A stretch of DNA of 64,000 nt from Sphingomonas aracearum (GTDB lineage Bacteria; Pseudomonadota; Alphaproteobacteria; Sphingomonadales; Sphingomonadaceae): the NCBI RefSeq assembly GCF_003345355.1, contig NZ_QQNB01000004.1, forward strand, positions 1-64,000. Direction: 5' to 3'. Numbering within the stretch: position 1 is the stretch's first letter; each line of letters starts with the position of its first letter. The notes below the pieces were generated by a model that worked only from the letters and a program-made list of their open reading frames with translations, searched no databases and was not told where the DNA came from. This document shows, piece by piece, positions 52,001-59,103 of this stretch. The position numbers and the translations under genes are program-made.

Positions 52001-52448
52001 CCGCTTCGACCGGGTCCACGAGGCTCGCGCCCGGATCGATGTTGGCCTCGACGGGGTAGGGTTTGATCAGGCGCTGGCAGAAGCCGTGGATGGTCGAGCA
52101 GGTGACCTCATCGAGGTTCTCGCACGCACCGGTCAGCGCTTGGCGCTGTTCGTCCGAGAGCCCGTGAGGGAGCGCCGCACTTAACTCGCGCGGGATGCGG
52201 TCGGATAGCAGCTCTTCCACGAAGTCCTGCACGCGCGCGAGCAGTTCGCTGGCGGCGAGTTCGGTGAAGGTCACTGCGGCAATGCTTTTCGGCGCGACGC
52301 CGGCGGCGAGCATCAGCGCCACTCGCCCTGCCATCACGGCGGTCTTGCCCGAGCCTGCGCCGGCTTCGACGAGCAGCGATCGGTCGTGAGCGGTAAGCGC
52401 GGTCAGCCTTGCCTGGTCATCCGCAAGCACGGGTGCCATCACGTTCAT
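49080..52448 (-). CDS. UvrD-type helicase with C-terminal PD-(D/E)XK nuclease (AddA-like)
   Basis: The 1122-residue protein has superfamily 1 helicase motifs in order: VEAGAGSGKTAVM (I, about 28-39), TFTELAASEL (Ia), DEFQDTDPLQ (II), VGDPKQAIYRFRGAD (III), STNFRS (IV), LTVHASKGLEWP (V) and VAATRARELL (VI). At the C-terminus is a RecB-like nuclease motif, VDALHLDE...AAIDWKSD...QVKRYL. This is the AddA layout. Its start overlaps the stop of the upstream nuclease gene (TGATG). The pair would process double-strand ends, either in repair or against phage DNA. Copy number of AddAB elsewhere in the genome is unknown. Confidence 0.9.
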   Translation of the reverse strand: MNVMAPVLADDQARLTALTAHDRSLLVEAGAGSGKTAVMAGRVALMLAAGVAPKSIAAVTFTELAASELLARVQDFVEELLSDRIPRELSAALPHGLSDEQRQALTGACENLDEVTCSTIHGFCQRLIKPYPVEANIDPGASLVDPVEAELAFGDTLDRWLRATLDGALPSLISELVYHEPVGGLALVREVADRLRRHRVLTGPPSPALPPLIDAARDAADAYKDFVTTTPAREEESIAAAEAFAGMSERLLAAGQGQDFRSLVALLTAEPDASLLTGSGWRKYQKKGKWEAAVKLKGLPKARGGELNTEAERLHNAARDAWIDLKGAVAARVLSEVLTAVAPVADGFRDYKRAAALLDFDDLIFAARDLLRDHEPVRQALASRYAHVLVDEFQDTDPLQLEIFWRLCGNPMDGADPADWQAYRIRPGALFLVGDPKQAIYRFRGADVAAYVRARDAIRAQGAQDLLSISTNFRSCAGILSFVNERFEPHMGEDKGQPGFTALDPFHPDPAHGLCVTALPVACAGEDGKASADRKRDCEAEALAELVARLIGSHEIADRRAGVQRPCRPGDIALLAPTGKDLWRYEQALEQRGIAVATQAGKGFYQRQEVQDLVAIARVLADGRDTLALGALLRGPLVGLTEEELLDLVWTQPRAPERPDALPRLHVNMDLDAIAHPLARDVLGKLQGLRRRINATTPHQLIAEAIDTLNVRAILLQRHRGQAERPLANVDLFLSLARPFGVRGLRAFAQSMADAWAGEARSAEGRPDAQEESVSLLTVHASKGLEWPIVVPINCMTATIAVDNTVIDRDAGILFMPVLGNLPSGHADVHSAEKAEQDRERTRLWYVAATRARELLVFPRLDVAAGSNSWSGLIDFGLNELEVLDFDAYPDQAPSGIHEDDNQQTRERFAEEATAIVDATAKIAWSAPSRDEGRGVDDHSQAEPELVFGEVAGAAPSGPVQGGRERGLIIHKLFEEVLTGEILDEEAHLADRARELIVQLGLEPAGAAATGISEQEVARVVVRTLALPEIVAMRDRLVPELPVLASEEVDGIEVVTAGIVDALHLDESGQPRAAIDWKSDVDPDPAATEQYRGQVKRYLHVTGISEGMIVFVTRGTVVRVSA

Positions 52449-55099
52449 CACTCCGCCTCCCAGACGAGGGTGGCATCGCCGAGAGCTACCGTCGCCGCCT
52501 CCTGCTTGCGGCGGCACCAACCCTTGTCCGCCATTGCCGGCAGAGCGAAGGCGAGGTCATCATAGTCGCCGCCCGTATCCGGGCCCGGCAGCGCTCGCCC
52601 GGCCATAAGGTTGGCACGTGCCGCGCGCAGATGTCCGGCCAGCGTGGCAAGCGTGCCGTTCGCGTCCTGCAGCGGCCGGGTCACCCCCGCGCGCGGATAG
52701 ACGAGCGCCGCCTCCACCTCCATGTCATCGCCCAGAAGCGAGCGAACCGCATAGGCGTATAGACAACGCTGGAGTTCGCTTCCGCCGCCCAGCGTTACAG
52801 CGTCCTTCGGGCACTTGCCGCCCTTGTAATCGGTGACACGCGCCTTTGTGCCACAGTCTGACAGGTCCAATCGGTCCACGTAGCCGGAGATCCGGAAGCC
52901 GGTATCAGCGACTTCCACGACCGTGTCGGCCGCCCAGGGCAGGGCACCATCGGACTTGGCGGTCTGGCCGCCGAACGGCGCTTCGGCAAAGGAGCGTTGG
53001 CCGGGCAGGGGCTCGGGTCGGCCCTCGAGTGCAGCGAGCGCGACTTGCCGGGTGTCCGCCAAGGTCCGCTGCCAGACAATACCGGGCGGCACGGCCTGAC
53101 CCGCCTCCCACATCGCCGCGACGTCCGCACAGGCCGCATCGAGCGCTGACACGCAGGCCTGTTCGTCGGCACTGACCAGCCCCTGACCGGCCTCGAGCCG
53201 CCGCACGGCGTTGTCGAGCAGGTGGTGCAGCAACTCGCCCGACGCTCGGGCATCAAGCACGAGCGCTTCGTCGGCTGTGGCCGGACCGCGGAGGCCGAGC
53301 GCATATTTCCAGCTGAAGCCGAGCGGGTTTCGCAGGAGAAGCTTGAGCGAGCTGGCCGACTGAACGCGGTCCAGCGCTGCGGCCAGCGCGGGGTGATCCG
53401 GGCGGACCTGTCCGTCGTGTGGCGTCACGTGCGACGAGCGCCAGTTCGTCCAACAGGTTGCAGCGGAGGCGGCCTGCGCCAGTTCTGAAGCATCGCCCGG
53501 TCGGGCTCCGAGCCGGTCCGTCTCGCTCATGGCGTGGTCGGGGCGCCGGTTCCGCCGCAGATAGGCAGGCGGCGGAGTTCCCCGAAGCAGCGGACTGGCC
53601 CCTACCAGGCGTCCTTCCTCATCACGCCGCGCCCGGCTGAGCACGACCTGGCTGGCGGTGGTGGCCAGGATCGTTTCGAAGTCACGCCGGTCAGCAGCAG
53701 AGACGGGCAGGGGATCAAGGTCTGCCAGCGGCACGACGTGGTCGGGCACGAGTCGATCCTCACTGATACGCCGCGGCCACTGAGTTGACGTCAGACCCAG
53801 CAGGCGAACGAAAGGCCGTGGTGATGCCGCGAGCGCCTCAGCCGGCATCCAGGCGACCGATGAGCAGGGCTCGCTTTCGTCCTCGAGGCGGAGTTGCGCA
53901 ATTGTGATATCGATGGCGGCCGGACTGCCGAGACCAAGCGCGCGCCGCCAGATGCGGCGTGCCGGACCGCTAAGCAGCTTCTCGCCCGTGTCCGCCGCAA
54001 GCGTCGTACCTTTGGCCAACATCGCGATGATGTCGCGTAACTCAGGCGCATGGTCGACACCGTCGGGCCAGTCTTCCGCTGTAAGCCGGTCGATCAACCT
54101 GTCCCAGGCACCGGTCGAGTTGAGCGGCGCCTCACCCGGGAGCAGCCGCGTCCAGCCCGCGGGCAGCTGGGCCACCGGTCCCGCCTCGCTGCCGAGCAGT
54201 GACGCCAGCCGGCGGATGCGCGCCTGCGACAACCCGCGCACGAGGACATCGGCGAGGGCGGCCGCTGCCTGGCCCGGCCGGGTCGATACAACGGGAACGC
54301 TATGAACAAAGTGGAGGTCGAGATTGGCATCGGCGCGCAGCGCGAGGAAGACATCGTCATAGGCGGCTGGCGCCGCGGACGCGATGGCGATCTCGTGGGG
54401 GCGGGCAACACCGCTGGCAATCAGCTCGCGTGCCCAGCGCATCGCCTCGACCGCCTCATGATGACCGGTTGCACAGGTCACCGCTTCAAGGCTCGGACTG
54501 GCGGCGTCGGATCTGAGCACCTCGATGGCGGACCCGGCAAGCCAGTCTGGCACCGAACGGGGGCCAGCATGCCAGCGGACCGCTACCGCGTCGGCCAACA
54601 GGAACAGCAGTTCGCGCCAGCAGGGCGAGAGTTCGGAGTGACCGACGATGTCGATGCTCCCGAACAGGGCAGGGGCATGAGCGAGGCGCTCGGTTGCACG
54701 CGTGACGAGATCGCAGGGCCGCAGCATCGAGTGGGGGAGACGGCCGATGACGGCGTCTTCCAGCGCGGCAATGGCGGCGAGGCGCGGGTCCTCGCCCGCA
54801 CGAGCCGAGAGATCCACACCAGCGCGCCATGCCTTGTGCAGCGTGTCAGCCGCGGCACTGACGAAGCCGGGCAGGGCCTTGATGTTGTCGAGCTCGCCCA
54901 GGTCGCTGTCGGTCACCGACGCCTGGATCGCGTCGCGCAACGCCTCCGGATCGATGCCGGTGATGAACCCACCCGCCAGTCGAGCCGCAAGCTGCTCCAA
55001 TGTCATGACCTGGACGCCGTGCCGCTGGGCACGCGCGGCTTCCAATCTGATCTCACGAGCAGCCAGCCTGCCATGGGAGACGAATGTTTGGCGCTGCAC
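52448..55099 (-). CDS. AddB-like inactivated-helicase/nuclease partner
   Basis: The protein of about 883 residues opens with a RecB/AddB-type FVSHGRLAAREIR and GVQVMTLEQLAARLAGGF. It has a helicase-like body without a canonical Walker A, and a C-terminal PD-(D/E)XK nuclease: RISGYVDRLDLSD followed by ARVTDYKGGK. The Cys cluster that holds the FeS centre in classical AddB is not evident, so it is an accessory type. The GTG at 55099 is favoured because the promoter at 55146-55174 lies just upstream; longer non-ATG starts would overlap the promoter. It is coupled to the AddA-like gene downstream. Confidence 0.8.
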   Translation of the reverse strand: MQRQTFVSHGRLAAREIRLEAARAQRHGVQVMTLEQLAARLAGGFITGIDPEALRDAIQASVTDSDLGELDNIKALPGFVSAAADTLHKAWRAGVDLSARAGEDPRLAAIAALEDAVIGRLPHSMLRPCDLVTRATERLAHAPALFGSIDIVGHSELSPCWRELLFLLADAVAVRWHAGPRSVPDWLAGSAIEVLRSDAASPSLEAVTCATGHHEAVEAMRWARELIASGVARPHEIAIASAAPAAYDDVFLALRADANLDLHFVHSVPVVSTRPGQAAAALADVLVRGLSQARIRRLASLLGSEAGPVAQLPAGWTRLLPGEAPLNSTGAWDRLIDRLTAEDWPDGVDHAPELRDIIAMLAKGTTLAADTGEKLLSGPARRIWRRALGLGSPAAIDITIAQLRLEDESEPCSSVAWMPAEALAASPRPFVRLLGLTSTQWPRRISEDRLVPDHVVPLADLDPLPVSAADRRDFETILATTASQVVLSRARRDEEGRLVGASPLLRGTPPPAYLRRNRRPDHAMSETDRLGARPGDASELAQAASAATCWTNWRSSHVTPHDGQVRPDHPALAAALDRVQSASSLKLLLRNPLGFSWKYALGLRGPATADEALVLDARASGELLHHLLDNAVRRLEAGQGLVSADEQACVSALDAACADVAAMWEAGQAVPPGIVWQRTLADTRQVALAALEGRPEPLPGQRSFAEAPFGGQTAKSDGALPWAADTVVEVADTGFRISGYVDRLDLSDCGTKARVTDYKGGKCPKDAVTLGGGSELQRCLYAYAVRSLLGDDMEVEAALVYPRAGVTRPLQDANGTLATLAGHLRAARANLMAGRALPGPDTGGDYDDLAFALPAMADKGWCRRKQEAATVALGDATLVWEAE

Positions 55100-55145
55100 T
55101 GACCACCCCACTTTTACGGCTATCGGCGTTTTCGCCGTTCCCGGC

Positions 55146-55174
55146 AGTCTAGCGGCAGCGGAACATAGCATCAA
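55146..55174 (-). promoter_or_regulatory. Sigma-70-type promoter of the AddAB-like operon
   Basis: On the minus strand TTGATG (55174-55169), a 17-bp spacer, then TAGACT (55151-55146). Transcription would start near 55140, about 40 bp before the GTG start of the AddB-like gene. Confidence 0.65.
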
Positions 55175-55256
55175 CGCCAACTGCCCCGAGGCGGACTGAA
55201 GGCTTCAGAACGGACGAGGTCCGGGGCCCTGAACAAGCGGATTGCCGTCAGCCCGG

Positions 55257-55286
55257 TTGACATTATACCTAAATGGATATAGGCCT
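55257..55286 (+). promoter_or_regulatory. Promoter and operator of the HigBA-like module
   Basis: A -35 box TTGACA (55257-55262) is followed by an A+T-rich tract with an imperfect dyad, TATACC (55264-55269) and GGATATA (55275-55281), overlapping the likely -10 region (TATAGG, 55278-55283). Autorepression by the antitoxin is the likely mode. Confidence 0.6.
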
Positions 55287-55312
55287 TCTTCCATCGTCAA
55301 CGGAGATGGAGA

Positions 55313-55666
55313 ATGCGCGAACTGGAGTGGATGGGTAGTAGCAGGGACGACCTGGTCGACATGCCCGAGGATGTCCGAAGCGAGTTTGGACACGGCCTCT
55401 ACCTAGCCCAGCTTGGAATGAGACACGTCAACGCCAAGTCGTACGGCTCGAGTATCGAGCTAATTGAGCGGTACGACGGCGACACCTATCGCTGCATCTA
55501 CAACGTCAAGATCGACGACGATATCTACGTTCTCCACGCCTTCCAGAAAAAGTCGACGAGCGGCATCGCCGTTCCGAAGCACCAGAAGGAAACGATCGAA
55601 GCTCGACTGAAAGCGGCTCAAAGATTGGCTGCCGAGAAGAGAGCGCTACGCAAACAAGCCTTATAA
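55313..55666 (+). CDS. HigB-like toxin (RelE/Gp49 superfamily)
   Basis: The 117-residue basic protein has a short-helix start (MRELEWMGSSRDDLVDMPEDV), LGMRHVNAKSYGSSIELIERYDGDTYRCIYNVKIDDDIYVLHAFQK split by turns, and KKSTSGIAVPKHQKETIEARLKAA. The order and the YVLHAFQKKS segment match phage-derived Gp49-like/HigB ribosome-dependent RNases. The toxin gene comes before the antitoxin, as in higBA. GGAGATGGAGA precedes the ATG. Confidence 0.85.
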   Translation: MRELEWMGSSRDDLVDMPEDVRSEFGHGLYLAQLGMRHVNAKSYGSSIELIERYDGDTYRCIYNVKIDDDIYVLHAFQKKSTSGIAVPKHQKETIEARLKAAQRLAAEKRALRKQAL

Positions 55667-55677
55667 AGGACCCCGAC

Positions 55678-55998
55678 ATGGCAGTCGAGCATGTGACCTC
55701 CAGTGGCAACGTCTTCGCGGATCTCGGCCTTTCGGATCCGGAAGGTCGTTTGGTGAAGTCCAAGCTCGCCGCCGCTCTTCAGCGAAGCATGGGCGAACTG
55801 GGGCTGACGCAGACCGCTGCCTCTGCTCGCATGGGCATGCCACAGCCCAAGCTTTCCAAGATCCTCCGCGGCCGTTTCGACGGCATCAGCGAAGCTTACA
55901 TCACCGACGGGCTCCGGAAACTCGGCCACGATGTCGAGATTTGGGTCCGGCCGCGACATGAGGGGATCGGCGCGGTGCGGGTGCTGGAAACAGCCTAA
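55678..55998 (+). CDS. HigA-like HTH antitoxin
   Basis: The 106-residue protein has an XRE-type helix-turn-helix (LGLTQTAASARMGMPQPKLSKILRG, about 45-70) and a C-terminal part HDVEIWVRP. This short XRE type (MAR domain) is typical for antitoxins paired with Gp49-like toxins. It starts 11 bp after the toxin stop, with AAAGGA as SD. Confidence 0.85.
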   Translation: MAVEHVTSSGNVFADLGLSDPEGRLVKSKLAAALQRSMGELGLTQTAASARMGMPQPKLSKILRGRFDGISEAYITDGLRKLGHDVEIWVRPRHEGIGAVRVLETA

Positions 55999-56056
55999 CC
56001 GCGTCGATCTGTGAGCGGCTCTCCTTGTGGGCGGCTAGAGAGTCTGGGGGTGACGC

Positions 56057-57265
56057 TTGGCGTCTTTTGGAATGACCTATCTGTCGCCGGACGCGATGCG
56101 CGAGGCGCGCAAATTCATGAACTCGGACCAGAAAGGGATTCGGGACGAGATCGGGTTCCTGATCGTCCACCAGCGTTACGCCGATCGGTTCTTTCCCGGC
56201 ACGTCAGTCCTGCATACCCGCTTGCGCTATGTCCTCTTCGTGCCCTGGCTCTACCGCGATGAGCACCTCAAACCAGCCAAGGGGCAACGCGCACAGGAAA
56301 GCGTGAAGCGGCGCGAATATTTGCTTACCGGGCGCCTGATCAACGAGCCGGGCGGTGTGATCGGCAGCCGCAACTATCCCTCTCCGGTCGAGCAGCGTCC
56401 CAGCCAGGTCTATTGGGGTGCGCTGCAACGCTGGGGGCTGGTGCGCGAGCAGGAAGGCAGCGGTCCGCTTAGCCGCTATCAGGTCGAGCGGATGGTCGCG
56501 GGTAAGCCGGGCGCGCTACTGAAGGACGACGAAGGGACGCCGCTCGGAGGAGGATCCTGGCCGTTCGTCGTTCCGGAACCGGCCGACGATTGGTACGGGG
56601 AGGGCGAGGGTACGCTGAGCTTCGATCTCACTCGTAGCGAGCGGAAGTTCCTCGCCAAACGCCTGCGAAGCCTGACGTCGCCCAGAAATCCCGGGGCGAG
56701 ATCGATCTTCTCGCTGCTGGTCGGGCACGACGTGTCGTCGAGCCGTACTGCTTGGGGTCCACAAGTCCGGGACCTTGCGGAAACCGAACGGCCAGCGCTT
56801 GAGCGGTCCGGCCACGCCGCTGCTCTCGCCGCGATCGGCCGCGGAGTTTACGCCGCTCAGGTGGAGACCCTGTGCGAGGAGCTAGACTGTAGCAAGCGCT
56901 CAGATACGCAACGCGCGGCACTGACCGGCATCGTCCAGCGCTGGAAGTCCCAGGCTGCTCGCTTGGACTGGCCAGCTTTTCTTGACGACATGAGGGACCG
57001 GACCGAGTTGGCTCCCGTCGTCTCTGTTGCACTTCACGACACGCTCGCATGGGTACGCGCCGGACACACCGATCCGATGCGGTTGGAGCGCGTGTACCGT
57101 GACGCCGAAGAGGCGCGAAAGGGGCGACGAGCGCGGCTCTCACGCAGCCAATTCGGCGTCGATCAGCGTGCGGACTGGGACAATGATCACCATCCGCAGG
57201 GTGCGCCGCTTCATTACCGCTGGGATCGGGTGCAGATGCTGCTGCAGGACCTCGTCGGCGCATGA
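56057..57265 (+). CDS. DUF6361 family protein, first gene of a putative defence operon
   Basis: The 402-residue protein has an N-terminal block ASFGMTYLSPDAMREARKFM and FFPGTSVLHTRLRYVLFVPW typical of DUF6361 proteins. The C-terminal part ends in a basic segment and a DxDNDHH-like DWDNDHHPQGAP. No enzymatic motif can be named with confidence. The start is a TTG at 56057 with GGGGG upstream; no ATG precedes. It overlaps the next gene by ATGA, so all three genes are coupled. DUF6361 proteins are known next to phospholipase-D-like and helicase genes, but the function is unproven. Confidence 0.75.
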   Translation: MASFGMTYLSPDAMREARKFMNSDQKGIRDEIGFLIVHQRYADRFFPGTSVLHTRLRYVLFVPWLYRDEHLKPAKGQRAQESVKRREYLLTGRLINEPGGVIGSRNYPSPVEQRPSQVYWGALQRWGLVREQEGSGPLSRYQVERMVAGKPGALLKDDEGTPLGGGSWPFVVPEPADDWYGEGEGTLSFDLTRSERKFLAKRLRSLTSPRNPGARSIFSLLVGHDVSSSRTAWGPQVRDLAETERPALERSGHAAALAAIGRGVYAAQVETLCEELDCSKRSDTQRAALTGIVQRWKSQAARLDWPAFLDDMRDRTELAPVVSVALHDTLAWVRAGHTDPMRLERVYRDAEEARKGRRARLSRSQFGVDQRADWDNDHHPQGAPLHYRWDRVQMLLQDLVGA

Positions 57266-59103
57266 GAACGGCGCCGAAGGACTTCCCTGGCCAGGCCTTT
57301 CTTGAGCTCCTGCGGCCACCCAAGCTGACCAGAACCCACTTCGCTCTGTTCGCCGCCTACTCCGCCGACCCGATCGTTCTTGGGGGCGCCCTGTTGAACC
57401 TCCACGCCCGCGGCCGCGACAATGCGAGCGGCAACAAGTCCGACTTCGCCGGTGCGATCGAAGCGCTGCGCGAACGGGTACGCTTCATTGTCCAGCGTGG
57501 CCGCATCCATCGTGGACCGAGGCTCCCGAAGATCGCGGCCGTGCTCGACCAGTTCGTGGTGGAGATGCCCTATCGGGAAAGCGCGAACAGCTGGCACCCG
57601 AAAGCCGCGCTTATCTGCTACCAAGCGGAGGGACCGCGACGGTTCTGGCGGCTTTGGGTCGGCAGCCGCAACCTCACCATGAGCCGCGACCTCGATCTCG
57701 GATTGGTGTTGGACGGCGAAAGCCGCCGCAGAAAGGGGAGCCAGATCATCGGCGGCATCGATGCGCTGGGTGCAACCCTCGCGCGCGCAGCCGAGCTGCC
57801 GAGCGTCGATCCGGACGATCTCGCGGATGAGCTCGGGACCGTGCGCTGGATCGCGCCGGACGGCATCGAGGTGTCTCGGATCGACCTCTGGACGCGCGGC
57901 TCGGAGCCGGTCGCTCCGCTCAATGCGGCGTCCGGAGACAAGATCGTCGTCCTGAGCCCGTTCCTCTGCGATGCTTTTGCACGATCTCTTGCCGACATGA
58001 CCGAGGCAAGTGCGGACCGCACTCTGGTGACGACGCTTCCGGCGCTGCGCAAGCTCAGCAAGGAAGGTCGCACGGGCCTCGCCGATTTCAAGCTGTTGGC
58101 GCTTGGGGCACCCCTCCCGGACGGCGACGACGTCGCTGAGGTTGAGCAGACAGACCGGGAGCCAGCAACGGACGAAGAAGACGACGGTTCGGGCGGCGCT
58201 ACGCATTCGGGGCTCCACGCCAAGCTGTTCGCGGCGATCCAGGGCGATCGGATCAAGATCGTCGCCGGCAGCGCCAATGCCACCGACCGGGCCTGGTCGG
58301 GCCGTAATGCGGAAGTCGCTGCCCGCTTTACCGGCGGCGGCGGCGAGATCGACGGCGTCCTAGCGATCGTCGGGTCCGCCACACCGGTCTCCGATGCTCT
58401 CCTGCAGACGCTGACGGAAACAGAAGCTGACACAGCCGAACTTGCTCTCGAAAGGCTGCGCTGGACGCTTGCGGACACGTCGCTCAGCCTGGACCGCAAC
58501 GGCAAGAAATATCGTCTCACCTCTGGCGAAGCCCTGCCGCTGACGCCCTCAGTTCAGTTGGACGTAGGACTCGCCACGATGGCGCTCCACCGCTGGCAGC
58601 CCGGCGTGACGCACATTGAGCTCGGGGAGGTTCCGTTGTCCCTGCAAACGGATCTTGTTCAGTTTCGGCTGACGATCGGGGACCTGCCGCCGGCGTCATG
58701 GCTCCTGCGCGTGCCGGTCGTCCCGTCGATCGACGCGGAGCGGGACGCTGCCGCGATCAGCCGCTTTCTGAGCGTCGCCGGCCTGCAGGCGTGGCTGCGC
58801 GAGATGCTCGAGGGTGGAGCAGGGGCGGGGAGCGAGGACGACTGGGACACGGAGCCGGAAGCGGTTGCGCCCAAGCGGAGCAGCTGGAAGCATGACGGGC
58901 TCGCGCTCGAGGATATCCTGACCGCCTGGGCCAAGGACCAGACCAACAAGTCCGGTTCGTTGAAGCGTGTCGATGCCGTGATCGACCGCTATGTGGCTGC
59001 GGTCCTGGCTCATGGCGAGCACCTTACGCAGGCGGACAGAGACGATTTGACCGCCCTCCAGCAGACTTGGCGCATCGCGCGCGAGGTCCTGATCGCAAGA
59101 TGA
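57262..59103 (+). CDS. Phospholipase-D-like protein with two HKD motifs
   Basis: The 613-residue protein has two HxK-type motifs: HPKAAL (His112, Lys114) followed by WVGSRNLTMSRDLD, and HAKLFA (His319, Lys321) followed by IVAGSANATDRAWSGRNAE. The paired GSxN segments are the second halves of HKD sites, so one PLD active site can form within one chain. Family members are nucleases or phospholipases; with a helicase partner a nuclease is likelier. There is an acidic linker near 285-305. It overlaps both neighbours by ATGA. Confidence 0.88.
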   Translation: MRTAPKDFPGQAFLELLRPPKLTRTHFALFAAYSADPIVLGGALLNLHARGRDNASGNKSDFAGAIEALRERVRFIVQRGRIHRGPRLPKIAAVLDQFVVEMPYRESANSWHPKAALICYQAEGPRRFWRLWVGSRNLTMSRDLDLGLVLDGESRRRKGSQIIGGIDALGATLARAAELPSVDPDDLADELGTVRWIAPDGIEVSRIDLWTRGSEPVAPLNAASGDKIVVLSPFLCDAFARSLADMTEASADRTLVTTLPALRKLSKEGRTGLADFKLLALGAPLPDGDDVAEVEQTDREPATDEEDDGSGGATHSGLHAKLFAAIQGDRIKIVAGSANATDRAWSGRNAEVAARFTGGGGEIDGVLAIVGSATPVSDALLQTLTETEADTAELALERLRWTLADTSLSLDRNGKKYRLTSGEALPLTPSVQLDVGLATMALHRWQPGVTHIELGEVPLSLQTDLVQFRLTIGDLPPASWLLRVPVVPSIDAERDAAAISRFLSVAGLQAWLREMLEGGAGAGSEDDWDTEPEAVAPKRSSWKHDGLALEDILTAWAKDQTNKSGSLKRVDAVIDRYVAAVLAHGEHLTQADRDDLTALQQTWRIAREVLIAR

